Below are positions 7,441-13,914 of a stretch of 19,380 nucleotides of DNA, in pieces. The stretch is from assembly GCA_902476875.1 (NCBI GenBank), contig CABSFC010000046.1, forward strand, positions 1-19,380, written 5' to 3'. The DNA comes from an uncultured Oscillibacter sp. Lineage in GTDB: Bacteria > Bacillota > Clostridia > Oscillospirales > Oscillospiraceae. Under the pieces are notes generated by a model, which was not told the DNA's origin, did no database searches, and saw nothing but the letters and a program-made list of their open reading frames with translations. Position 1 is the first letter of the stretch, and each line of letters begins with the position of its first letter. The position numbers were made by a program, and so were the translations under genes.

Positions 7441-8544
7441 ATGAAAAAACTCACCGCGCTTTTTCTTGCGCTGCTTCTGACGGCGGCGCTCTGCGCCCCA
7501 GCCATGGCGGCGGGCACCGGCTTCAGGAAGGTCAACAGCTACACGCCGGGCCAGTTCACCGACGTTCCCGACGGCCTTTGGTGCGCCGCCAACGTACAGA
7601 CGGCCTATGAGTACGGCATCATGTCCGGAATGACCGGCACACTGTTCAACGTGGGCGGGAACGTCAGCGTGGCGCAGACCATCGTCATGGCCTGCCGCCT
7701 GCGCGACGGCTACTACCGCGCCGGCGCCGAATTCCCCGTGGGCGACCCGTGGTATCAGCCCTATCTGGAGTACGCGCAGAAGAATGGCATCGCCTGGGAG
7801 TACGCCGATTACGGCGCCGCCGTCAGCCGGGCCGATTTCGCCGTGATCCTCGGCAGCGCCCTGCCGGATCAGGCGCTGAAGCCCATCAGCGGCATCGAGG
7901 ACGGCGCCATCCCGGACGTGGCCGCCGACGCGCCGTATGCCGCGGCGGTGTACCGGCTGTACAGGGCCGGCGTTCTGACCGGCAACGACGCCAGGGGCAC
8001 CTTTACACCCAACAGCCCGATCTCCCGGGGCGCGGCGGCGGCCATCATCGGCCGCATGGCGGACAGCTCCCTGAGAAAGGCCGTCACGCTGGAAAAGGAC
8101 CCCTTCGAGCCCGTCCCCATGGCCCAGCTGTCCAACCTGGCCAGCCTGCGCAAAAAGTGCACGGACGATGAGCTGCGGGCGGCCTATGACGTGGCCCTGG
8201 AGATCGTCACGCCTCTTGCCAAGAAGTCCCGGGAGGAGCAGCTCCAGGGCATTGCCAAGGCTCTCCGGGACATGTTCGACAAGGGCATGACCTACTCCAC
8301 CGACGCGCCGCACTACAACGACCCCTACGGGTACTTCGTTCTGAAGACAGCCTCCTGCGCGGGCTGCACGCGGGCCACGGGGCTGTGCCTGAACATCCTG
8401 GGCATCCCCTACGAGCACGTCAACGAAAACCAGTGGGGCCACCAGTGGTGCCGTGTGGAGGTGGACGGCAAGTACTGGATCTGCGACGCCTACGGCCTGT
8501 ACTGCGGCGTGGAGCCGGCCCCCTATCAGCACCCGAGATTCTGA
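7441..8544 (+). CDS. Secreted SLH-domain protein with C-terminal transglutaminase-like domain
   Basis: This 367-residue protein has a Sec signal peptide (KK followed by a hydrophobic stretch, cleavage near AMA-A at about 23-24). Three SLH-like repeats follow at roughly 36-88, 100-143 and 148-206. They contain FTDV-type starts, a GI.SG turn and a motif similar to TFTPNSPISRGAAA. Such repeats usually anchor proteins to secondary cell-wall polymers. The C-terminal 130 residues match a transglutaminase-like (papain-fold) domain, with candidate triad Cys309 (in SCAGCTRATG), His334 (GHQWCRVEVDGKYW) and Asp349 (CDAY). It probably acts at the cell surface as a cysteine protease, amidase or cross-linking enzyme; its substrate is unknown. 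The ATG at 7441 has a perfect AAGGAGG site 9 nt upstream. The gene is monocistronic, with its own promoter and terminator. Confidence 0.88.
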   Translation: MKKLTALFLALLLTAALCAPAMAAGTGFRKVNSYTPGQFTDVPDGLWCAANVQTAYEYGIMSGMTGTLFNVGGNVSVAQTIVMACRLRDGYYRAGAEFPVGDPWYQPYLEYAQKNGIAWEYADYGAAVSRADFAVILGSALPDQALKPISGIEDGAIPDVAADAPYAAAVYRLYRAGVLTGNDARGTFTPNSPISRGAAAAIIGRMADSSLRKAVTLEKDPFEPVPMAQLSNLASLRKKCTDDELRAAYDVALEIVTPLAKKSREEQLQGIAKALRDMFDKGMTYSTDAPHYNDPYGYFVLKTASCAGCTRATGLCLNILGIPYEHVNENQWGHQWCRVEVDGKYWICDAYGLYCGVEPAPYQHPRF

Positions 8545-8558
8545 GCGTGAAAAACGGC

Positions 8559-8602
8559 GGCGGGACCCGCGGAAAGATGTCCGCGGGTCCCGCCCTCTTT
8601 TC
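8559..8602 (+). terminator. Strong intrinsic terminator after the SLH/transglutaminase gene
   Basis: A perfect 14-bp GC-rich stem (8559-8572 with 8581-8594) with an 8-nt loop is followed by CTCTTTT. It lies 14 nt after the stop codon. Confidence 0.92.
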
Positions 8603-8631
8603 GCGCCGCGGGCAATTTACCCAAATTTGCG

Positions 8632-8660
8632 TTGTACTTTAGCTGGAAATATGTGATAAT
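8632..8660 (+). promoter_or_regulatory. Promoter of the fructose-1,6-bisphosphatase gene
   Basis: TTGTAC (8632-8637) and GATAAT (8655-8660) are separated by exactly 17 nt, with TG upstream of the -10. An imperfect A/T-rich inverted repeat (8613-8630) sits directly before the -35 box and could be a regulator site. Confidence 0.75.
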
Positions 8661-8694
8661 AGGCATATCATCGTGACAAGGAGTGTGGTCGTTC

Positions 8695-10698
8695 ATGACA
8701 ACACAAGCGGCGTATTCCGCCGAAGAGCTGCGCTATCTGAATATGCTGGCCCGCCAGTATCCCACGGTCCAGGCCGCCAGCGCGGAGATCATCAACCTCC
8801 AGGCCATTTTGAACCTGCCCAAGGGGACGGAGCACTTCATCTCCGACATCCACGGGGAGTACGAGGCGTTTTTGCACATCCTCAACTCCTGCTCCGGCGT
8901 GGTAAAGGAGAAGGTGGACGAGCTGTTTCTCACCAGCCTGCCCCAGGCGGAGCGGAACCAGCTGGCCACGCTGATCTACTACCCCAAGGAGAAGCTGGAG
9001 CTGGCGCGCCGGAGGGCGGAGAACCTGCAGGAGTGGTACCGGATCACCCTTCACCGGCTGGTGGAGATCTGCCGCCTGGTCACCTCCAAATACTCCCGTT
9101 CCAAGGTGCGCAAGGCCCTGCCCAGGGATTACAGCTACATCATCGAGGAGCTGCTCCACACCCACCGGGAGGAGACCGCCAAGCGGGACTACTTTGAAAA
9201 CATCATCAACACCATCATCGACACGGGCCAGGCCCCCGGCTTCATCGAGGCGGTGTGCGGCCTGATCAAGCGCATGGCGGTGGACCACCTGCACATCGTG
9301 GGTGACATCTTCGACCGGGGCCCCCGGGCGGATATCATCATGGACTCCCTGCTGGACTACCACAGCGTGGACTTCCAGTGGGGCAACCACGACATCCTCT
9401 GGATGGGCGCGGCCTCCGGCTCCCGGACCCTGGTGGCCACCGTGCTGGCAAACTCCATCCACTACAACAACCTGGAGGTGGTGGAGACCGGCTACGGCAT
9501 CTCCCTGCGCCCCCTGTCCGTGTTCGCCAACGAGGTCTACCGGGACTGCGACACCAGCCGCTTCGCCGTCAAGCTCACCGGGGACGACGCGCCGTCCTAC
9601 TCGGAGAAGGACAAGCTGCTCTCCGCCCGGATGCACAAGGCCATCACCGTCATCCTCTTCAAGCTGGAGGGCCAGAAGCTCCTGCGCCACCCAGAGTACG
9701 GCATGGAGGACCGGCTGCTGCTGGACAAGATCGACTACAAGACCCGGAGCATCACCATCGGCGGCGTCGCCTATCCCCTGGAGGACTGCGACTTCCCGAC
9801 GGTAAACCCGGCGGACCCCTACGCCCTGACGGCGGAGGAGGACGCGGTCATCAATCAGCTGACGGCCTCCTTCCGGCTCAGCGAGAAGCTCCAGCGGCAC
9901 ATCCGCTTCCTGTACTCCAAGGGCAGCCTCTACAAGGTCTACAACGGCAACCTCCTGTTCCACGGCTGCATCCCCCTGACGGCGGAGGGAGAGCTGATGA
10001 CCTTCACCATCGGCGGAAAGGAGCGGCGCGGCCGGGAATTCCTGGACTACGCCGACACCGCCGCCCGGAAGGCCTACTACCGGGACCCCGGCTCCCTGGA
10101 GCGGCAGGACAGCCTGGACTTCCTGTGGTGGCTGTGGGCCGGGCGCAACAGCCCCATCTTCGGCCGGGACCGCATGACCACCTTCGAGCGGCGGCTCATC
10201 CGGGACGAATCCGCCTGGACGGAGCCGAAGAACGCCTACTACACCCTCTACAACGACCCGGCGGTGTGCGGCGCCCTGCTGCGGGAGTTCCAGCTGGAGG
10301 GCCCCCACTGCCACATCATCAACGGCCACATCCCGGTGAAGGCCGGAAAGGGCGAGTCCCCCATCAAGGGCGGCGGCAAGCTGATCGTCATCGACGGCGG
10401 CTTCTGCAAAGCCTATCAGCCCACCTCCGGCATCGCGGGCTACACGCTGATCTACAACTCCAGGTGTATGCGCATCGCCGCCCACCAGCCCTTTGTGGGC
10501 CGCAAGAACGCCATTGAAAACAACTGGGACATCGACTCCACCACCACGGTCTTCGAGCGCATGGACGCCCGCATGAAGGTGGCGGAGACCGACATGGGCC
10601 GCCAGCTCCAGGCGCGGATCGACGATCTGCGGGAGCTGCTGAACGCCTACACCTCCGGCGAGGTGGCGGAGGACCACGGCGCCCGTGCGGCGGACTGA
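8695..10698 (+). CDS. fbp: Fructose-1,6-bisphosphatase, class III
   Basis: This 667-residue gluconeogenic enzyme removes the 1-phosphate of fructose 1,6-bisphosphate in the cytoplasm. Its length fits the class III family of Firmicutes. The metallophosphoesterase motifs are in order: SDIHGEYEAF near residue 50, GDIFDRGPRADI near 203, GNHDILWMG near 230, and a long conserved NGHIPVKAGKGESPIKGGG stretch near 543 followed by VIDGGF. I chose the ATG at 8695, with AAGGAG 11 nt upstream (slightly long spacing). A GTG at 8683 is in frame but overlaps that Shine-Dalgarno itself, so it is unlikely. The gene stands alone, with its own promoter, and the message ends in a perfect hairpin that contains the stop codon in its loop. 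Confidence 0.97.
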   Translation: MTTQAAYSAEELRYLNMLARQYPTVQAASAEIINLQAILNLPKGTEHFISDIHGEYEAFLHILNSCSGVVKEKVDELFLTSLPQAERNQLATLIYYPKEKLELARRRAENLQEWYRITLHRLVEICRLVTSKYSRSKVRKALPRDYSYIIEELLHTHREETAKRDYFENIINTIIDTGQAPGFIEAVCGLIKRMAVDHLHIVGDIFDRGPRADIIMDSLLDYHSVDFQWGNHDILWMGAASGSRTLVATVLANSIHYNNLEVVETGYGISLRPLSVFANEVYRDCDTSRFAVKLTGDDAPSYSEKDKLLSARMHKAITVILFKLEGQKLLRHPEYGMEDRLLLDKIDYKTRSITIGGVAYPLEDCDFPTVNPADPYALTAEEDAVINQLTASFRLSEKLQRHIRFLYSKGSLYKVYNGNLLFHGCIPLTAEGELMTFTIGGKERRGREFLDYADTAARKAYYRDPGSLERQDSLDFLWWLWAGRNSPIFGRDRMTTFERRLIRDESAWTEPKNAYYTLYNDPAVCGALLREFQLEGPHCHIINGHIPVKAGKGESPIKGGGKLIVIDGGFCKAYQPTSGIAGYTLIYNSRCMRIAAHQPFVGRKNAIENNWDIDSTTTVFERMDARMKVAETDMGRQLQARIDDLRELLNAYTSGEVAEDHGARAAD

Positions 10699-10710
10699 GC
10701 CGCCGCACGG
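10683..10710 (+). terminator. 3'-end hairpin of fbp enclosing the stop codon
   Basis: A perfect 11-bp GC-rich stem (10683-10693 with 10700-10710) holds the TGA stop (10696-10698) in its 6-nt loop. No U-run follows, so it is a weak intrinsic terminator at best. It may protect the 3' end or mark a Rho-dependent end. Confidence 0.5.
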
Positions 10711-11097
10711 TCAGCGTGACGCAGAACAACCCTGTTATGGCGGCGAAGAGCCACCACCCGTGGCTGACAGTGCGCGGCAGATGGAAATGGGGGCCGCTGG
10801 GAAGCGCGGCGGTGAACAGCGTGTGCTGGCCATGGCCCCCAGGCCCGGCAGGCTCATGTGGCGTCGCTCCCTTTCGGATGATAGTCCAGCCATTGGTTGG
10901 TCACCTCCGTGCGTAGGCTCATGCCCGTGATGGCGGAGCTGTCCGCCAGATGGTATTGGATACAGCGGCCCACCGGCTCGCCATATACGATGGACCGGAC
11001 AGAGAGCCGCCGCGGGCCGGCGCGGATGCCGCGGAATTTTGTGGAACACACAGGCGATCGACCGGCGGGCGCGCCATATGGACGCGCGGCGGGAACC
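10711..11097. other. Gap between convergent genes without a clear intact gene
   Basis: About 390 bp separate the fbp hairpin from the bidirectional terminator. Open frames on both strands are short and lack ribosome sites. Small hairpins are present, for example a 7-bp stem with a 4-nt loop at 10931-10948. The only coding-like stretch is the minus-strand frame noted separately at 10854-11051. No tRNA or recognised riboswitch was seen. Confidence 0.5.
10854..11051 (-). pseudogene. Possible small gene or gene remnant, family not recognised
   Basis: The minus-strand frame ending at 10854 encodes about 65 residues that look protein-like. It has a balanced composition with Tyr, His, Gln and Trp, includes VYGEPVGRCIQYHLADSS and EVTNQWLDYHP, and uses mostly G/C third bases. 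The only nearby start is a GTG at 11051 with no Shine-Dalgarno. No promoter is seen between it and the terminator upstream. It may be the tail of a decayed gene, a small gene with an unusual start, or a chance frame. I do not recognise the family. Confidence 0.25.
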
Positions 11098-11129
11098 AAA
11101 AGCGGGCGGGGGATGCCCCGCCTGCTTTT
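11098..11129. terminator. Bidirectional terminator between fbp and the MobA/ModE-like gene
   Basis: Inverted arms (11098-11111 and 11116-11129) give a GC-rich stem flanked by AAAA on the left and TTTT on the right, with one imperfect pair. It can therefore act on both strands. It lies 32 nt past the stop of the minus-strand MobA/ModE-like gene, which it most likely serves. Confidence 0.8.
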
Positions 11130-11161
11130 CGTCGCGGTCCCGCTGGCCCCCGCGCCTCTCC

Positions 11162-12088
11162 TCACAGGAGCTTCGGCGCAACCAGCATGGCCTGAAACCG
11201 GTCCTGGACGAAGTGGAACACGGCCTCCTCGTACCGCTGGTAGGCCAGCAGAAACGCGGCGCCCCGCTCGGTCAGGTGGGTGCCGCCGCCGTGGCTGCCG
11301 CCCTGCCTGCGGGCCACGACGGGGTAGCCCAGCTCCAGCTCCAGCGTGTTGATCATGCTCCACGCCTTGCTGTAGGAGAGGCCCATGGCGGCGCAGGCCC
11401 TGCGGACGTTCCGGGTGTCGGAGATCAAAAACAGCAGCAGCTTCAGCCTGCCGTCGAAAAAGGAGGATTCCCGCTCGATGCTCAGGCGGACCATGGGGTG
11501 GAGGATGGCGTGGTTGTGCTCCTCCAGCTGGGCCCGCAGCTCCTGCTGGTTGTGAACGTTGGTCAGAATGCCCCTGTCGCGGACCTCAACGAATGTCCGC
11601 CGGAGCCCCAGCGCCGAAAAAGCGCCCCGCAGCCCGTTTTCACCGCTGTAGGAGAGGAGCCGCGGAATGATGTCGTTGGACAGGAGGACCGGGTGTCCGG
11701 CGTGGCCGTCACAGGACGGCGTCACGACCGCGCCCTCCGCCTGCAAAAGCTGCGTCAGCGTGTCCGGGGTAAACATGGGGACGTTCACCGGCGTGAAGGC
11801 CACCCGGTCGCACTTCCCCTGCAGATACCGCAGGCCGATCTTGACGGAGTCGAACAGCGGCGGCGCCTCCGCCCGCTCGTTGGAAATGAAGATCACGCCA
11901 TAGCTGGAGAGCTGGTATCGCAGTTCCTCCTCATCGACCCCGGTGATGATGACGATGGGGAAGATGCCCGCCTGCTGGAAGGTGATGACGATCCGCTCGA
12001 CGATGGAGATGGAGCCGACCTGAAGCATGGGGACAGCGGTTTTCATACTTGCGGCGGCAATGATGCCGCCCACACGGCTGATGTGCAT
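11162..12088 (-). CDS. MobA-like nucleotidyltransferase domain fused to ModE-type winged helix
   Basis: This 308-residue protein has two parts. Residues 1-190 follow the MobA/MocA-type NTP-transferase pattern: an IIAAA first strand, VERIVITFQQAG, and PVNVPMFTPDTL where the family has a GDxP metal site. Residues 200-308 match the N-terminal helix-turn-helix of ModE, the molybdate-responsive regulator, including MGLSYSKAWSMINTLE, a Gly-rich RRQGGSHGGGT wing and LTERG. The transferase signature is degenerate: the GxxxRMG...K loop is shortened and lacks the Arg and Lys, and the metal-site Asp is Asn92. I infer a regulator of molybdenum-cofactor or molybdoenzyme genes rather than an active transferase. 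The ATG at 12088 has AGGAGG 8 nt upstream. An in-frame TTG at 12148 lies within the -35 box and is rejected. No molybdoenzyme gene is in the window. Confidence 0.85.
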   Translation of the reverse strand: MHISRVGGIIAAASMKTAVPMLQVGSISIVERIVITFQQAGIFPIVIITGVDEEELRYQLSSYGVIFISNERAEAPPLFDSVKIGLRYLQGKCDRVAFTPVNVPMFTPDTLTQLLQAEGAVVTPSCDGHAGHPVLLSNDIIPRLLSYSGENGLRGAFSALGLRRTFVEVRDRGILTNVHNQQELRAQLEEHNHAILHPMVRLSIERESSFFDGRLKLLLFLISDTRNVRRACAAMGLSYSKAWSMINTLELELGYPVVARRQGGSHGGGTHLTERGAAFLLAYQRYEEAVFHFVQDRFQAMLVAPKLL

Positions 12089-12119
12089 CTGATACGCCTC
12101 CTGTGCCGGTGTTTTTTCA

Positions 12120-12148
12120 ATCGTATCACGAAGGGCGGCCAAATTCAA
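12120..12148 (-). promoter_or_regulatory. Promoter of the MobA/ModE-like gene
   Basis: TTGAAT (12148-12143) and TACGAT (12125-12120) lie 17 nt apart on the minus strand. The predicted start of the message is about 25 nt before the AGGAGG site. The gene thus appears to be transcribed independently of the lysis genes upstream. Confidence 0.65.
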
Positions 12149-12184
12149 GCGGCGGCCGCCCGCCGGGAGCGCGCCGAAGGGAAC

Positions 12185-12211
12185 GCGGGGCTGGCGAAAA
12201 GCCGGCCCCGC
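12185..12211 (-). terminator. GC-rich hairpin after the lysis cassette, possible terminator
   Basis: An 11-bp stem with one mismatch or wobble position (12185-12195 with 12201-12211) and a 5-nt loop lies 12 nt past the endolysin stop. It lacks a U-run, so termination may be weak or Rho-assisted. Confidence 0.4.
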
Positions 12212-12223
12212 AAGCCGGATGGG

Positions 12224-12451
12224 TCAGGCCCCCACGGCCGGTTCCAGCCCACGGGCCGCCAGCCGCCTGTCGAACCCGCCGCCCCGGTAGACGAACACCA
12301 GCGTCCGCACCTGCTCGTGGGTCAGGTTGATGACGTCGCCGTTGCCGGCGGGGTCGCTGCCGTCGCCCTGGATGATGCCCGCGTCCATCAGCACCTCGAT
12401 GACGGGCCGGAACTTCTCCGGCACGTCCTTCAAATATGGATATGTCACCAT
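12224..12451 (-). CDS. Predicted internal-start product: free C-terminal SLH-like domain of the endolysin
   Basis: An ATG at 12451, in frame with the lysozyme, is preceded by GAGAGAGGAGG with 5 nt spacing. This is among the strongest ribosome sites in the window. Translation would give a 75-residue protein starting MVTYPYLKDVPEKF and resembling an SLH or wall-binding repeat. Some clostridial and enterococcal phage endolysins are known to make a separate wall-binding fragment from an internal start, which assembles with the full enzyme. Alternatively, two ancestral genes were fused by loss of a stop codon. Production of this fragment is inferred from the sequence only. Confidence 0.55.
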   Translation of the reverse strand: MVTYPYLKDVPEKFRPVIEVLMDAGIIQGDGSDPAGNGDVINLTHEQVRTLVFVYRGGGFDRRLAARGLEPAVGA

Positions 12452-12916
12452 AGCTTCCTCCTCTCTCTGATCTTCGACAGGCGTGTGGAACAGCGCCTGT
12501 TCCGCCGCCCTGCGCCGGGTCAGCCCGGCCAAAACCCTGCCCCCGGCTTTGTTGTACAGCGCCATGGCCGCGCAGATCTCAGATGGCGTGCGGCCCCCGC
12601 AAAGGGTCTTCAGACACCCCGCGCCGCAGTTGAACGCGAAGGAGATCAGCGCGTCCCGCTGGTTGGCGTTCAGCCGGCCCGCCGGCGGGCAGTACGCCGG
12701 GTCGTCCACCATGTCCGCGAACCGCTGGCAGTCCGCCGCCAGCAGTGCGTCGGCCCGGGCCTGGGTGATGGTCTGCCCCTCGCGGACATCCGGGCCGTAG
12801 TGCCCCCAGCCGATGGTCCAGTACGCTTCCGTGGGCACGGCCCTGTACGCCGTCAGGCGGCAGCCCTCGAATTTTTTGATGAGCGCCAGTCCCGCCGCGC
12901 CGATGGGCTTACCCAT
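12224..12916 (-). CDS. Phage-type lysozyme (GH24 endolysin) with C-terminal SLH-like extension
   Basis: This 230-residue muramidase cleaves peptidoglycan. Residues 1-147 match GH24 lysozymes: LIKKFEGCRLTAYRAVPTE with catalytic Glu17, then YWTIGWGHYG with Thr34, and ending in the usual RRRAAEQALFHTP. The second catalytic position, Asp or Cys in T4-like enzymes, is Ala26. No signal peptide is seen, so release would depend on the holin upstream. A short linker REEEA leads to a 75-residue SLH-like domain (KDVPEKFRPVIEVLMDAGIIQG...). The DNA for the linker is itself a perfect ribosome site before an in-frame ATG (see the separate entry). The ATG at 12916 overlaps the holin stop by 8 nt. A GTG at 12925 with AAGGGA 7 nt upstream is an alternative start that adds three residues. 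Confidence 0.9.
   Translation of the reverse strand: MGKPIGAAGLALIKKFEGCRLTAYRAVPTEAYWTIGWGHYGPDVREGQTITQARADALLAADCQRFADMVDDPAYCPPAGRLNANQRDALISFAFNCGAGCLKTLCGGRTPSEICAAMALYNKAGGRVLAGLTRRRAAEQALFHTPVEDQREEEAMVTYPYLKDVPEKFRPVIEVLMDAGIIQGDGSDPAGNGDVINLTHEQVRTLVFVYRGGGFDRRLAARGLEPAVGA
12449..12462 (-). promoter_or_regulatory. Internal Shine-Dalgarno and start codon within the endolysin gene
   Basis: AGGAGG (12462-12457), a 5-nt spacer and ATG (12451-12449) lie at the exact boundary between the GH24 domain and the C-terminal domain. Confidence 0.7.
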
Positions 12917-13226
12917 TGCCGCCACCCGCCAATCCCTTCAGATGCCTGATGAGGTCCTCGTACAGGCCGTCGTATCCGTTCATGGCAATGTAGGCCACCA
13001 CGCCGCCCGTGACAGCGCCTCCGGCGTACCAGTACCAGGCGGACGCCACGCCGAAGATCTCCAGATACGCCGCCGTGGCCAGCAGGGTCAGCAGCTCCGC
13101 CACCAGGACCGCGACGAGCTGGGCGTGATCGCCGAAGAGCCCCCACAGCCCCTTGACGACGTTGGTGAGCATGTTGGTCAGCGCCACCAGCAGCGGCAGC
13201 ACCATTAAAATCGTGACAATGTTCAT
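12909..13226 (-). CDS. Phage-type holin
   Basis: This 105-residue membrane protein has three predicted hydrophobic segments, at about 3-24, 36-59 and 64-83. Acidic and basic residues follow in a short C-terminal tail (DGLYEDLIRHLKGL) ending in glycines. Size, topology and position directly before a lysozyme fit a holin that lets the endolysin cross the membrane. I chose the ATG at 13226, with GGAAAGGA upstream, because the protein becomes hydrophobic from there; the longer frame to 13502 reads through the upstream gene. The holin stop overlaps the lysozyme start, which suggests coupled translation. I cannot assign a holin family by name. Confidence 0.8.
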   Translation of the reverse strand: MNIVTILMVLPLLVALTNMLTNVVKGLWGLFGDHAQLVAVLVAELLTLLATAAYLEIFGVASAWYWYAGGAVTGGVVAYIAMNGYDGLYEDLIRHLKGLAGGGNG

Positions 13227-13285
13227 ATGTGTTTCCTTTCCGGGCGTAAAAGGCGCCCTGCCGTTTTGTCCTTGATCAACTGTGG

Positions 13286-13621
13286 TTATAAATCGTTCCT
13301 GTCCGCGTTGGGCGAGGTATCTCCCGCCGCGCCTGTCGCGGCAGAGCGTCCCAGCGCGGCGTCGTACGTGATGCCGCCCCGGACGTTCTCCGCCCTGGAT
13401 TTGCCGTAATACGCCGCCAGCACCACCGCGTTCCCCGCCTGACACAGGGTGATCAGCGCCGACAGTGGATACAGCGCCCCGGTAAAGCTCCGCACCACGC
13501 ACAGGCGCATCAGATACAGCGTGGCCATGGACACCACGGTGACCAGCCCCAGCATCCAGAGGGCGATGAGCTTGGAGGCTGTCAGCCGCCTCCCGCCCGG
13601 GGCCTCGCGCCTGCCGCTCAC
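13286..13621 (-). CDS. Small phage-like membrane protein in the lysis cassette
   Basis: This 111-residue protein has two predicted transmembrane segments (about 17-40 and 50-72). A basic tail with YYGKSRAENVRGGITYDAAL and then a polar Ala/Gly-rich end follows. It starts with GTG at 13621 in a GTGA overlap with the stop of the upstream gene, so it is translationally coupled. Position and topology suggest an accessory lysis or holin-associated protein. No family was recognised with certainty. The 59-bp gap to the holin gene holds only the holin ribosome site and a weak hairpin. Confidence 0.7.
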   Translation of the reverse strand: MSGRREAPGGRRLTASKLIALWMLGLVTVVSMATLYLMRLCVVRSFTGALYPLSALITLCQAGNAVVLAAYYGKSRAENVRGGITYDAALGRSAATGAAGDTSPNADRNDL

Positions 13622-13914
13622 AGCCCCACCCGCGCCAGCAGACAGGCGATGACGGCGGCGGCCACCGCCCAGACGGCCTTGTCCGCCAGCGTGTCCCAGC
13701 GCCTGCCGGGCCTGCCCTCCAGCGTGTCCACCTTGGCGTCGATGGCGTCCACCTTGTCGGAGATGTTCCTCTGCTGCTCCGCCATGACGGCCACGGATGT
13801 GGCGATGCTGTTCAGGGCCTCCTGATTCCGCTCCACGGCGTCCAGCCGGTGGGTATTGGACCTGGCCCGCTGTTCGATCTCCACGAGCCGCTCCGCCATC
13901 TCTTCATTGTTCAT
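13618..13914 (-). CDS. Coiled-coil protein with C-terminal membrane anchor (XhlA/hemolysin-like)
   Basis: This 98-residue protein is mostly helical. Residues 1-65 have a heptad-like pattern (AERLVEIEQRARSNTHRLDAVERNQ, then DKVDAIDAKVDTLEG). One transmembrane segment near 77-96 (KAVWAVAAAVIACLLARVGL) closes it. The layout matches XhlA-type proteins that sit next to holin and endolysin genes in Firmicute prophages and are thought to assist membrane lesion formation. The ATG at 13914 has GGGAGGGAG about 10 nt upstream. It is first in the four-gene cassette. No convincing promoter was found directly upstream. Confidence 0.75.
   Translation of the reverse strand: MNNEEMAERLVEIEQRARSNTHRLDAVERNQEALNSIATSVAVMAEQQRNISDKVDAIDAKVDTLEGRPGRRWDTLADKAVWAVAAAVIACLLARVGL

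Noticed and set aside
10716..10916. A 66-codon plus-strand frame starting with GTG just after the fbp hairpin
   Set aside because: It has no ribosome site, an odd Trp/Pro-rich composition and no recognisable motif.
12224..13914. A complete prophage
   Set aside because: Only lysis genes are present. Nothing resembling an integrase, terminase, portal, capsid or tail gene occurs within the window, and no attachment-site repeats were seen.
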